A stretch of 64,000 nt of DNA from Allorhodoferax sp032337135. GTDB taxonomy: Bacteria; Pseudomonadota; Gammaproteobacteria; Burkholderiales; Burkholderiaceae_C. Of this stretch, positions 16,983 to 25,775 are shown in pieces. How positions within the stretch are numbered: the stretch's first letter is position 1; the number at the start of each line of letters is the position of its first letter. A model generated the notes under the pieces. That model had not been told where the DNA came from. It worked only from the letters and a program-made list of their open reading frames with translations, and did no database searches. The DNA is taken from assembly GCF_032337135.1 (NCBI RefSeq), contig NZ_JAVXZZ010000001.1:744001-808000 (forward strand). Reading direction: 5' to 3'. Position numbers and translations under genes: made by a program.

Positions 16983-18828
16983 GGTCGTGCTCCGGTTGTT
17001 GCTTGGAAGAGGCCCGGGTGGTCTTGGCACTGGCGGGCTTGGCCGCAGCCACCGCGCCGGGTTCGCCATCGGGGTAGAGGCAGATGAAGGACGCCAGACC
17101 GCCTTCGATACCGTAGGCCGGCAGGTTGCTCGAACTCGAACACACGGCACCGTCCTTGGTGAAGGCCCAGTCGCGCAGCCAGGTCACGCGGGTCGGCAGC
17201 GGGTAGCTCACGAACTCCTTGGTGGTGGGCAGGAAGCGGAAGGCGCGGTCCGACATGTTGGAGGTGATCCAGACGTCGCCGGTCTTGGGGTGCACGTTGA
17301 GCGCGTAAGGCACCTCGTACTCGTTGTGTGCCAGCAGCGGCAGCTTGAAGGTCTCGAACTTCTGCGTGCGGGTGTCGAACTTCATCACGCCGCTGTCGTC
17401 GAAAGCCGGAATCCAGAGGTTGCCTAGCTTGTCGAAGCGCAGGCGCCGCGGGCCCTTGAACGGCGTATCGAACTCGGTCACCTGCTGGGTCTTGGGGTCG
17501 ATGCGGCCGATCTTGTTGGCATTGAGCTTGGCGTACCAGATCGAGCCGTCCAGCGGGTGGACGTCGATGCCATAAGGGAAGGGAAAGGCACTGCGCCCCT
17601 GGAATGCCCACTTGGCGTGGTTCACGCCCATGTGCATGTTCATCTTGGGGAACCAGGCCCCGATCTTCAGCACCCACGGGAACAGGTAGTGCGACACGCC
17701 GCTCCAGAAGCCTTCCTCCGGCAGGTGGATGATGGTGAACTTCTCGGTCTTGGGGTCGAAGCGGCCGACCTCGTTGGACGCCACGATGGTGAACCAGACG
17801 ATGCCCTCGGCGTCGATGCGGATGGTGTGCGGGTACAGGTGCGAGCGCCCCACATCGAACAGCTTGAACTGCTTGGTGGCCGGGTCGAACGAGGCGATGG
17901 TGCTGGACAGCGCGTTGGTGATCCAGAACTTGCCATCCTTGGCCTGTACCATGCTGTGCGGGCCGTGCTGGCCGGTGAACACGCCGATGGGCAGCTGCAC
18001 GCCCTGGAACACACCGCCTTCGGGCAGACCGATGTCGGGCAGCTTGTACTCGTTGATCTTGCCGGTCTTGCGCTCCAGGTGCCAGATCACGTCGTGCCCT
18101 TCGTCGGCGCCGTAGAGGTCCTCGTCCTCACCCACATCGGTGTCGTGGATGAAGGTCATGGCATCACCAGCCACCCATTCCTTGATGCGCGTCGGTGCGA
18201 TGCGCGGATCCCACACGTGCTTCTGCACCGCCTGCACCGGCTTGCCGTCGAAACCCTTGGCCAGGGTCTGGGTGATCTCCTTGGACTCCTTGTTGGTGAG
18301 CATGGCGAAGTAGCCCTCCATGCGCAGCACGGTGGAGCGCCAGGCGCTCTCCTCGCGCGGTACGCGGGTGAGCGCATTGCCGACCTGGTGGCAGTAGTTG
18401 CACTGGCTGATGAAGGCCTCGCGCGTGTTGGCGCTGGGGAAGGGCAGCGTGCTCTGGTGCGCCGAGGCCGACAGACTCTCGGACAGCTCCGCCGCCACAC
18501 TGTGGCGCACCAGGGAAAAGTCGGCGCTGCGCTGTGCCACCAGCGGCAGGTCCACCACCATGCTGGCGTCCCTGAAGTAGGGTTGGCGGGCGCGCACCGT
18601 GAGCTTGCCGGCAAAGTCCACCGACAGGCTGTAGCGGCCGCTGGCATCGGAATACACGGTTTCGCGGCGCTTGCTGTCGGCACTGAACACCGTGACCATG
18701 GCCCCGACCAGGGGCTTGCCCTGCTCCATGACCACACCGCTGAGGGTGCCCGCCGGGGACACGATGGGCCAGGCCGCCAACAGCGCCACGGCTAGGGAAA
18801 CTGCCGACCCTTGGTTCCATGTTTTCAT
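16975..18828 (-). CDS. Periplasmic Vgb-like beta-propeller with Cna-B/CarboxypepD_reg-like domain and CXXCH motif
   Basis: A 617-residue exported protein. The signal peptide spans about 1-26. A carboxypeptidase-regulatory-like beta-sandwich covers about 28-105. A c-type heme motif, C143-N-Y-C146-H147, sits in a linker. Residues about 220-590 form a propeller of virginiamycin-B-lyase/SMP-30 type with repeated units such as DGKFWITNALSSTIASFDP. The start at 18828 has GGAG 6 nt upstream; an ATG at 18840 is weaker. A heme on a lyase-like propeller suggests a periplasmic redox enzyme or a heme-linked lyase. The gene is divergent from the AraC regulator. Confidence 0.8.
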   Translation of the reverse strand: MKTWNQGSAVSLAVALLAAWPIVSPAGTLSGVVMEQGKPLVGAMVTVFSADSKRRETVYSDASGRYSLSVDFAGKLTVRARQPYFRDASMVVDLPLVAQRSADFSLVRHSVAAELSESLSASAHQSTLPFPSANTREAFISQCNYCHQVGNALTRVPREESAWRSTVLRMEGYFAMLTNKESKEITQTLAKGFDGKPVQAVQKHVWDPRIAPTRIKEWVAGDAMTFIHDTDVGEDEDLYGADEGHDVIWHLERKTGKINEYKLPDIGLPEGGVFQGVQLPIGVFTGQHGPHSMVQAKDGKFWITNALSSTIASFDPATKQFKLFDVGRSHLYPHTIRIDAEGIVWFTIVASNEVGRFDPKTEKFTIIHLPEEGFWSGVSHYLFPWVLKIGAWFPKMNMHMGVNHAKWAFQGRSAFPFPYGIDVHPLDGSIWYAKLNANKIGRIDPKTQQVTEFDTPFKGPRRLRFDKLGNLWIPAFDDSGVMKFDTRTQKFETFKLPLLAHNEYEVPYALNVHPKTGDVWITSNMSDRAFRFLPTTKEFVSYPLPTRVTWLRDWAFTKDGAVCSSSSNLPAYGIEGGLASFICLYPDGEPGAVAAAKPASAKTTRASSKQQPEHDHG

Positions 18829-18934
18829 CCGATACTCCATGCGTATTGATTGCGTACCATCCGCCAGCCCGAAGGCCGCGGTGACTGGGTTCGCATGGTG
18901 TCGGGGATGGCGCTCCGGCGCGATGTTTGGATCC

Positions 18935-18948
18935 GACACGCAGGTGTC
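18935..18948. promoter_or_regulatory. Inverted repeat in the divergent promoter region
   Basis: GACAC-GCAG-GTGTC is a 5-bp inverted repeat with a 4-bp spacer, between the propeller gene and the AraC regulator gene. It is a candidate operator for one of them. Confidence 0.35.
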
Positions 18949-18962
18949 AATAATCGACAACC

Positions 18963-18976
18963 ACGGGTTAACCCGT
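18963..18976. promoter_or_regulatory. Perfect 14-bp palindrome upstream of the AraC gene
   Basis: ACGGGTTAACCCGT is a perfect palindrome 20 nt before the regulator's ATG at 18996. The position suits autorepression. AraC proteins usually bind direct repeats, so another regulator is possible. Confidence 0.4.
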
Positions 18977-18995
18977 AGACGGAGACCACTACCCC

Positions 18996-20024
18996 ATGGC
19001 TTTTTCCGGTCGGCGCATGCCGGTTCGTTACGTGCTGCTGTTGCTGCAGTGCCTGCAGGACCTGGGCGTGGAGCGCGCGCGCGTGCTGCAGCTGGCCCGG
19101 TTGGATGCCGCCAACCTGGAAGCGCGCGATGCCATGCTCAGCCACGAGGAAGTAGATCGGCTCATGCTGGCGGCCACGCAGGCCAGCGGACGCAGCGACA
19201 TTGCGTTCGAATTCGGCCGACGCATCAAGATGAATTCGCACGACCTGCTGGGCTACGGCCTCATCAGCTGCCCCAACCTGGACGGTTTCCTGCGCATGGC
19301 CAGCCGCCATTACCACCTGATGACGGAGACCTGGACCCTGCGCTACCACCGCTGGCCCGAGGGCGGCGAGGCGGTCTACACCCCGCTGGTGGCCCTGTCC
19401 AGAACCACCCTGCAGTTCTACCTGGAAGCGTTGGCCATGGCGCAGCAGGTGCAGATGGAACTGATGCTGGGCAAGCACGCCCTGCCCTACGACTACCACC
19501 TGAGCATGGCCGAACCACCCCATGGGGAGCGCTACCGTGCCCTGGCCCCGGCACGTTTCCATTTCAACCCCACGGCGGCACCGTGCCTGCGCGTTATCAT
19601 GCCGGCAGCCCTGCTGGACCAGCCGCTGCCGCTGGCCAACGACGATGTCATGCGCGACATCGACGCACGCTGCACCGCCCTGGGCCGCACACCGCCACGC
19701 AGCGACGTGGGTTGGCCGGCCTACATCATGATGGCCCTGCGTGAAACCCAGGGCACCCAGGTCACGCTGGAGGACATTGCGCGGCGCGTCAACGTCTCGG
19801 CCCGCACCATCGACCGCCACCTCAAGAAGGAAGGCACCGGCTTTCGCGAGCTCTCGGACAAGGTGCGCTTCGAGCGCGCCTGCGACCTGCTGTGCCAGCC
19901 CGGCAGCTCCATCACCGAGGTGGCCGCCCAGCTGGGATTCAGCGACGCGGCCAATTTCAGCCGGGCCTTCAAGCGCGTGCAGGGAATCTCGCCCGGCGAA
20001 TACCAGCGCAGCGCGGGCAGCTGA
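18996..20024 (+). CDS. AraC-family transcriptional regulator
   Basis: A 342-residue regulator. The N-terminal ~220 residues resemble the arabinose-binding-like domain found in OruR/ArgR-type AraC proteins. The C-terminus has two helix-turn-helix motifs: TLEDIARRVNVSARTIDRHL and ITEVAAQLGFSDAANFSRAF, ending in GISPGEYQ. It is divergent from the propeller-membrane-aldehyde-dehydrogenase set and upstream of the plus-strand catabolic genes, so it probably senses the locus substrate and activates one or both arms. The effector is unknown. Confidence 0.9.
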   Translation: MAFSGRRMPVRYVLLLLQCLQDLGVERARVLQLARLDAANLEARDAMLSHEEVDRLMLAATQASGRSDIAFEFGRRIKMNSHDLLGYGLISCPNLDGFLRMASRHYHLMTETWTLRYHRWPEGGEAVYTPLVALSRTTLQFYLEALAMAQQVQMELMLGKHALPYDYHLSMAEPPHGERYRALAPARFHFNPTAAPCLRVIMPAALLDQPLPLANDDVMRDIDARCTALGRTPPRSDVGWPAYIMMALRETQGTQVTLEDIARRVNVSARTIDRHLKKEGTGFRELSDKVRFERACDLLCQPGSSITEVAAQLGFSDAANFSRAFKRVQGISPGEYQRSAGS

Positions 20025-20059
20025 ACCGCTTCAGCGCGGGCAGCGGGGCCGGGCCGGGC

Positions 20060-20524
20060 TCACACCGGCCTCAACTGCTGCGCTGCCCACGCGCGCGCCA
20101 GCTCCATGGTTTCGAAGAACGCAAAGGGCAAGCGCGCCTCCTCGAAGATGCGCCGGTAGAGCGAGAGCAGGAAGTGGATGCCTTCGACCTCGGGAGCAGC
20201 CACCCAGGCCACGCCCGCAATCCGGGAGCGCTGCGCCGCAAACTGCTTGAGCCCCTGCTCCCAGGCTTCCAGGGCATCGGCGGTCATGACGGCATTGCCC
20301 TGGAAATGCACGATGGCGGCAAAGCGTCCCTGCGGCGGCAGGTGTTGCAGCAGCGCCTGCCGTGCCGCGCCCAGGCCCTGGACCGCCTGCAGGTTGAAGG
20401 GACCGTGCGCTTCGTACAACACCAGCTGCCCCTGCACGCACAGGCGGAACTCCCCATGCGGCGCGAAGTGACCGGGGGCGAAGTCGCTCGATGAAAGCCA
20501 GAGGCCTGGGCGCTGCATGTCCAT
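20060..20524 (-). CDS. Hypothetical protein, STAS/SpoIIAA-like fold possible
   Basis: A protein of about 154 residues that I do not recognise. The pattern of short strands and helices (HGEFRLCVQGQLVLYEAHGPF, RFAAIVHFQGNAVMTADALE) recalls SpoIIAA/STAS-like proteins found beside catabolic genes. The start is uncertain: ATG at 20524 or 20518, with no good ribosome-binding site, and the frame stays open upstream to 20710. It lies on the opposite strand between the AraC gene and the plus-strand operon. Confidence 0.55.
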   Translation of the reverse strand: MDMQRPGLWLSSSDFAPGHFAPHGEFRLCVQGQLVLYEAHGPFNLQAVQGLGAARQALLQHLPPQGRFAAIVHFQGNAVMTADALEAWEQGLKQFAAQRSRIAGVAWVAAPEVEGIHFLLSLYRRIFEEARLPFAFFETMELARAWAAQQLRPV

Positions 20525-20712
20525 GGCGCAAGTGTTGGGGACGCATGCACCTCCCAGTCCTAGGGTTTGCCCTGATTTGGCGGCAATGGATAGCACGCTG
20601 TCCGGAATAGACATCGCCCACAGCGAGCGCAAGCCCGACGATCCGTGCCCACGGCGATGCGTCATTGGCCATACGCCAGCCTTCCCCCTCGATTGAAAAG
20701 GAGCAAGCATTC

Positions 20713-21294
20713 ATGAAGATTCCCTTTGTGCTGGCACCGCTGGTGCTCGGTGCGGCACCGCAGGCACCCGCCCAGGCCGCCGAGGTGGCGGGCATTCACT
20801 TCGAGGACGCGATCCACCTCGGTGACACCGCCTTGCAGCTCAACGGCACCGGGGTGCGCTACCTGGCCATCTTCAAGGTCCTCGCGGCCGGCCTGTACCT
20901 GAGCAAGAAATCCACCACGGCAGAAGCCGCCTTTGCCGCCCCCGGCCCCAAGCGCATGCAGATGACCATGCTGGTGGACATGGATGCCAAGAAGTTCAGC
21001 AGGGAATTCATCAAGGGCTTCACCAACAGTGTGGGCAAGACCCCGATGTCGCGCCTCATCCCAGGCCTGACGCGCATGGGCGCGCTGATCGACAACCGTG
21101 GCCGCTTCGTGCGTGGCGACACCATCACCGTCGATTGGGTGCCCGGCACCGGTGCCGTGATCGCCATCAATGGCGTCGCGCAGGGCGATCCGTTCCGCGA
21201 GCAGGAATTCTTCGACACCCTGCTGTCCAACTGGATTGGCCCCACACCGGCCGACTGGAAGCTCAAGGACGGCCTGCTGGGGCAAAGCTCATGA
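20713..21294 (+). CDS. Chalcone-isomerase-like periplasmic protein
   Basis: A 193-residue protein of the bacterial chalcone-isomerase-like family. A short signal peptide ends near AQAAEVAG. The core has the FEDAIHLGDTALQLNGTGVR start and the EFIKGFTNSVGK region typical of the family. Bacterial members are not known to isomerise chalcones; they may bind fatty-acid-like ligands. AAAGGAG lies 10 nt before the ATG. Its stop overlaps the next start (ATGA). It opens the plus-strand operon. Confidence 0.85.
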   Translation: MKIPFVLAPLVLGAAPQAPAQAAEVAGIHFEDAIHLGDTALQLNGTGVRYLAIFKVLAAGLYLSKKSTTAEAAFAAPGPKRMQMTMLVDMDAKKFSREFIKGFTNSVGKTPMSRLIPGLTRMGALIDNRGRFVRGDTITVDWVPGTGAVIAINGVAQGDPFREQEFFDTLLSNWIGPTPADWKLKDGLLGQSS

Positions 21295-22130
21295 GCCTGG
21301 CCATTCCTACCCAGACTTCCTTCCAGGGCCGTTATGTGCAGGTCAACGGCATCACGATGCACGTCATCGTCGAGGGCAGCGGCCCCGAGGTGCTGCTGCT
21401 GCATGGTTTTCCTGACACCCACGCGATCTGGCGCGAACAGATCCCGGCACTGGTGGAGGCGGGCTACCGCGTCATCGCGCCGGACCTGCGCGGCTGCGGC
21501 CTGACCGACATGCCGCGGCACGTGTCCGACTACCGCATCGGCACCCTGGTGCAGGACGTGGCCGCCTTGCTCGACGCGCTGGGCGTGGAGCGCGTGCGTC
21601 TGGTGGCCCACGACTGGGGCGCCGCCATCGGCTGGCAGTTTGCCATCCAGCACCAGCACCGCGTGGTGCGCTACGCGGCGCTTTCGGTCGGGCACCTGAG
21701 CTGCTACACCACCGCAGGCTGGATGCAGAAGCTCAAGGGCTACTACATCGCACTGATCCAGCTGCGTGGATTTGCCGAGTGGCTCTTCACGGCCTTCGAC
21801 TGGGCCTTCCTGCGCTTCTTTGCCGACGCACCGCATGAATACCTCCACGTGCGTGCGGGCAAGTCCGCTGCGGGGCGCATGACTGCGGCCATGAACTACT
21901 ACCGCGCCAACCTGGGCCTGCTCATCCCGCGCCAGCACGGATTCGTCAATGTGCCGGTGATGGGCGTGTTCAGCACCAAGGACCGTTTTTTGGTGGAGAA
22001 CCAGATGGTGCGCTCCGAGGCCTACTGCAAGGCCGGCTGGCGCTTTGAACGCCTCGAAGGCGTGGGCCACTGGATGACCTCGGAGGCCCCGGAACGTGTC
22101 AATCCCCTGCTGCTGGATTTCCTGCGCTGA
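21291..22130 (+). CDS. Alpha/beta hydrolase, epoxide-hydrolase type
   Basis: A 279-residue alpha/beta hydrolase. HGFPD forms the oxyanion region, the nucleophile is the aspartate in AHDWGAA, and a C-terminal histidine lies in GVGHWMTSEAPE. An aspartate nucleophile with HGFP points to an epoxide hydrolase or haloalkane dehalogenase rather than an esterase. Translation is coupled to the chalcone-isomerase-like gene by a 4-bp overlap. In the pathway it may open an epoxide to a diol; this is inference. Confidence 0.85.
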   Translation: MSLAIPTQTSFQGRYVQVNGITMHVIVEGSGPEVLLLHGFPDTHAIWREQIPALVEAGYRVIAPDLRGCGLTDMPRHVSDYRIGTLVQDVAALLDALGVERVRLVAHDWGAAIGWQFAIQHQHRVVRYAALSVGHLSCYTTAGWMQKLKGYYIALIQLRGFAEWLFTAFDWAFLRFFADAPHEYLHVRAGKSAAGRMTAAMNYYRANLGLLIPRQHGFVNVPVMGVFSTKDRFLVENQMVRSEAYCKAGWRFERLEGVGHWMTSEAPERVNPLLLDFLR

Positions 22131-22164
22131 TCCTTTAACCCTCGAACAAGAAAGAGACAAACCC

Positions 22165-22839
22165 ATGACCTCCGACCGTTTCATGCACAAGCTGGCTCTG
22201 GCCCTGCTGGTGCTGTTTGGTGCCTTCTGCCTGTGGCAGCAACCTGCTCTCGTTACCGGCAAGCTCACCAAGAGTGAAATCGACCAATACCTGGCAGCGG
22301 CCGACAAGAACCTGCCATTTCCGCCCGACGTCGACAAGCAAGACCTTATTCAACGGGTGCGGGCCTGGGCCGAGGCCGACGACGGCAAGCCGGTCTACAT
22401 GCTCAACCTGATGCGCTACAACGCCAGGATCGACGACGTGCCTGGTGCGCCCAAGGACTTCCAGGGGACGCCCAAGGAAGCCAACCTGCTCTACGAGGAC
22501 AAGGCCATCGGCATGCTCATCAAGAAGGGCGGCGTGGGGGCTTCGTTTGCCAGTGAAACCCAGGGGCCCAACGTCATCAGCATCGGCAAGGACCCGGCCC
22601 TGGACCACTGGAGCCGCGTGCTCGTCATCCGCTACTCCAGTCGCCGCCATTTTCTTGAACTCATCAGCGACCCGGCCTACGCGCCCATCGAACCCTACAA
22701 GATGATGGCCCTGCGCCTGTTGCTCATACCCACTTCAGGCGACCTGATCACCCCCGACTACCGCTTGGTACTGGGCGCGTTCTTCGTGGCCCTGTTCCTG
22801 GCCTGCGGCTGGTGGCGCGCTGCGCGCCGTACGGCATGA
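22165..22839 (+). CDS. DUF1330-like protein with two membrane segments
   Basis: A 224-residue protein with an N-terminal helix (about 10-27) and a C-terminal helix (about 198-217). The soluble part between them contains KPVYMLNLMRYN and later WSRVLVIRYSSRRHFLELI, resembling the dimeric alpha/beta-barrel DUF1330 group. The function is unknown. It starts 34 nt after the hydrolase gene and is read in the same direction, so it probably belongs to the same operon. The membrane anchoring of such a domain is unusual. Confidence 0.65.
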   Translation: MTSDRFMHKLALALLVLFGAFCLWQQPALVTGKLTKSEIDQYLAAADKNLPFPPDVDKQDLIQRVRAWAEADDGKPVYMLNLMRYNARIDDVPGAPKDFQGTPKEANLLYEDKAIGMLIKKGGVGASFASETQGPNVISIGKDPALDHWSRVLVIRYSSRRHFLELISDPAYAPIEPYKMMALRLLLIPTSGDLITPDYRLVLGAFFVALFLACGWWRAARRTA

Positions 22840-22877
22840 CCCCTGCCCCTCTCTCCATTCATTGACAAGGAATAACC

Positions 22878-24050
22878 ATGAAAGCTGTTGTCTGCCAGAA
22901 CGCCGAACTGACGGTGCGCGACATCCCTGACCAAACGCCTGCACAGGGGCAGGTGCTCCTGAAGGTGCTGCGCTGCGGCATCTGCGGCTCCGACCTGCAC
23001 GTGCGCCACCACTGCGACCTGTTCGGCCGCCTCATTGGCCGCGCCGGTTACAAGAACTTCCCCGATGCCAGCGAACCCATGGTGTTCGGCCACGAGTTCT
23101 GCGGCGAGGTGCTCGACCACGGCCCGGGCACGCCCAAGAACATCAAGGCCGGCACCCGCGTCTGTGCCCTGCCCTTCATCCGCCAGGGCAAGGACATCGA
23201 CTGCATCGGCCTGTCCGCACGCTCGCACGGCGCCTATGCCGAGCGCATCGTGGTGGAGAACTCCATGATGGTGCCGGTACCCAACGGCCTGTCCAACGAC
23301 ATGGCCGCCCTGACCGAACCCATGGCCGTGGGGTTGCACGCGGTGAATCGCGGCGAAGTGAAGAAGGGCGACGTGGCCATTGTCATCGGCTGCGGGCCGG
23401 TGGGCCTGGCCGTGATCTGCATGCTCAAGGCCAAGGGCGTGCGCACTGTCATTGCCAGCGACTTCTCGCCCGGCCGGCGCGCGCTGGCCAAGCAGTGCGG
23501 CGCCGACGTGGTGGTAAACCCGGCCGACGAGTCGCCGTTCTCCACCTGGGAACAGTACGGCTTCCTGGGCGGCATTCCCGAACTGCTGGAACTGGCCGTG
23601 GGCACGCGTGAGAAGCTGGGCAAGCTGCCGGTGCCCTGGTGGCACACCTGGCGCCTGGCCGAAGGCCTGGGCCTGAAGCCCAAGCGCCCGATCATTTTCG
23701 AATGCGTGGGCGTGCCCGGCGTGCTCAACAACCTGATCGACAGCGCGCCGCTGTTCTCGCGCATCGTGGTGGTGGGCGTGTGCATGCAGACCGACCAGAT
23801 CGAGCCCGCCATGGGCAACAACAAGGAAGTGGACCTGCGATTCGTCATGGGCTATTCGCCGCTGGAATACCGCGATGCACTGCACATGATCGCTGAGGGA
23901 CAGGTGCGCTGCGAGCACCTGGTGACGGGCGTGGTGGGACTCGGTGGTGTCGACAACGCCTTCGAGGCACTGCGCGACCCCGAGCGCCACGCCAAGATTC
24001 TGGTGGACCCTTCCAGCCGCGCCACCACCCCCGCGCCGCCTACGCGCTGA
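22878..24050 (+). CDS. Zinc-type medium-chain alcohol dehydrogenase
   Basis: A 390-residue MDR-family dehydrogenase. Catalytic zinc ligands lie in CGICGSDLH and FGHEF, and the NAD(P)-binding motif is IVIGCGPVGLAVI. The loop after GHEF lacks the four-cysteine structural-zinc cluster. An extra segment of about 40 residues (around LGGIPELLELAVGTREKLG) interrupts the cofactor domain. It probably oxidises an alcohol to the aldehyde or ketone used by the aldehyde dehydrogenase or acyl-CoA synthetase of this locus. The substrate is not readable. Confidence 0.85.
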   Translation: MKAVVCQNAELTVRDIPDQTPAQGQVLLKVLRCGICGSDLHVRHHCDLFGRLIGRAGYKNFPDASEPMVFGHEFCGEVLDHGPGTPKNIKAGTRVCALPFIRQGKDIDCIGLSARSHGAYAERIVVENSMMVPVPNGLSNDMAALTEPMAVGLHAVNRGEVKKGDVAIVIGCGPVGLAVICMLKAKGVRTVIASDFSPGRRALAKQCGADVVVNPADESPFSTWEQYGFLGGIPELLELAVGTREKLGKLPVPWWHTWRLAEGLGLKPKRPIIFECVGVPGVLNNLIDSAPLFSRIVVVGVCMQTDQIEPAMGNNKEVDLRFVMGYSPLEYRDALHMIAEGQVRCEHLVTGVVGLGGVDNAFEALRDPERHAKILVDPSSRATTPAPPTR

Positions 24051-24093
24051 AAGAAGTTCCCCCGTTTTCCAACCTCACACTTTGGTGATTCCG

Positions 24094-25743
24094 ATGACAT
24101 TGAATGGACAAATGATGCACATGCCCCTGCTGGTCTCCAGCCTGCTGGTGCATGCCGAACGCCACCACCCGGAGCAGATGGTGGTCTCACGCCGCGTAGA
24201 AGGCGACATCCACCGCGAAACCTTTGCCGAACTGGCCGCGCGCTCGCGCCGTGTGGCCAACGCCTTGAAGCGCCTGGGCGTGCAGATGTCGGACCGGGTG
24301 GCCACCCTGGCCTGGAACGGCTACCGCCACATGGAGCTCTACTACGGTGTCTCGGGCTCGGGTGCGGTGCTGCACACGCTGAACCCGCGCCTGCACCCCG
24401 ACCAGGTGGTGTGGATCGCCGACCACGCCGAGGACCAGGTGCTGTTCTTCGACATGAGCTTCCTGCCCATCATCGAAGCCATTGCCGGTCGGGTGAAGTC
24501 CATCAAGGCCTTTGTGGCCATGACCGACCGCGCCCACATGCCGGCCAGCAGCAAGGTAAGCAACCTGCTGTGCTACGAAGACCTGCTGGCCCAGGAGTCC
24601 GACCGCTACGAGTGGCCCGAGTTCGATGAACAGTCCGCATGCACCCTGTGCTACACCAGCGGCACCACCGGCAACCCCAAGGGGGTGCTGTATTCGCACC
24701 GATCCACCGTATTGCACGCCTTTGGTGCTGCCTTGCCGGACGCGCTCAACTGCTCGGCCACCGATGCTGTGCTACCTGTGGTGCCCATGTTCCACGTCAA
24801 CGCCTGGAGCCTGCCCTACATCGCCTGCATGGTCGGCGCCAAGCTCGTGTTCCCGGGCCCAGGTCTGGATGGCAAATCCCTGTACGAACTGATGGAGCAG
24901 GAGCACGTCACGGTCTCCGCCGGTGTGCCCACGGTGTGGCAGGGCCTGTTGGGCTACATGGAGCCGCAGGGCCTGAAGTTTTCCACCATGAAGCGCACCG
25001 TCATCGGCGGCTCAGCCTGTCCTCCGGCCATGCTCAAGACCTTCGAGCAGCAGTACGGCGTGCACGTGCTGCACGCCTGGGGCATGACCGAAATGAGCCC
25101 CCTGGGCACCGTCATGGCCTTCAAGCCCGAGCACCTGCGCCTGAGTGAGGAGGAGCGCCTGGCGGTACAGGCCAAGCAGGGCCGGGCGGTGTTCGGGGTG
25201 GACATGAAGATCGTCGACGCGCAAGGCCAGGAGCTGCCCCGCGACGGCTCGGTCTCGGGTGACCTGCTGGTGCGCGGACACTGGATCATCGACACCTACT
25301 TCAAGCAGCAGGACAGCAGCCCACTGGTCAAGGACGGCGCAGGTCGTGGCTGGTTCCCCACCGGGGACGTGGCCAAGATCACCTCCGACGGTGTGATGCA
25401 GATCACCGACCGCAGCAAGGACGTGATCAAGTCCGGCGGCGAGTGGATCGGCTCCATTGACCTGGAAAACATCGCCATGGCCCACCCGGCTGTGGCCATG
25501 GCCGCCTGCATTGCCGCCAAGCACCCCAAGTGGGATGAGCGCCCCTTGCTGGTGGTGGTGAAGAAGCCTGCAGCCGAAGTCAGCCGCGAGGACATCCTGC
25601 AATTCTTCGAAGGCAAGATCGCCAAATGGTGGACGCCTGACGACGTGGTCTTCGTCGAATCCATTCCGCTGGGGGCCACCGGCAAGATGATGAAGGTGAA
25701 ACTGCGCGAGCAGTTTGCCGACTACCAACTGCCCACGGCATAG
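24094..25743 (+). CDS. Medium/long-chain acyl-CoA synthetase (AMP-forming)
   Basis: A 549-residue member of the adenylate-forming family, in the fatty-acyl-CoA-ligase branch. Motifs in order are YTSGTTGNPKGV (ATP phosphate loop), HAWGMTEMSPLG, GWFPTGDVAKI and KDVIKSGGEWI, with the catalytic lysine region in GATGKMMK. It would activate a carboxylic acid produced by the upstream oxidations. ATG at 24094 is preferred; the frame is open far upstream inside the dehydrogenase gene. It is the last gene of the plus-strand catabolic operon. Confidence 0.9.
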   Translation: MTLNGQMMHMPLLVSSLLVHAERHHPEQMVVSRRVEGDIHRETFAELAARSRRVANALKRLGVQMSDRVATLAWNGYRHMELYYGVSGSGAVLHTLNPRLHPDQVVWIADHAEDQVLFFDMSFLPIIEAIAGRVKSIKAFVAMTDRAHMPASSKVSNLLCYEDLLAQESDRYEWPEFDEQSACTLCYTSGTTGNPKGVLYSHRSTVLHAFGAALPDALNCSATDAVLPVVPMFHVNAWSLPYIACMVGAKLVFPGPGLDGKSLYELMEQEHVTVSAGVPTVWQGLLGYMEPQGLKFSTMKRTVIGGSACPPAMLKTFEQQYGVHVLHAWGMTEMSPLGTVMAFKPEHLRLSEEERLAVQAKQGRAVFGVDMKIVDAQGQELPRDGSVSGDLLVRGHWIIDTYFKQQDSSPLVKDGAGRGWFPTGDVAKITSDGVMQITDRSKDVIKSGGEWIGSIDLENIAMAHPAVAMAACIAAKHPKWDERPLLVVVKKPAAEVSREDILQFFEGKIAKWWTPDDVVFVESIPLGATGKMMKVKLREQFADYQLPTA

Positions 25744-25775
25744 GGGTGCGCGGCCCCAGCCCGGATAATCGGGGC

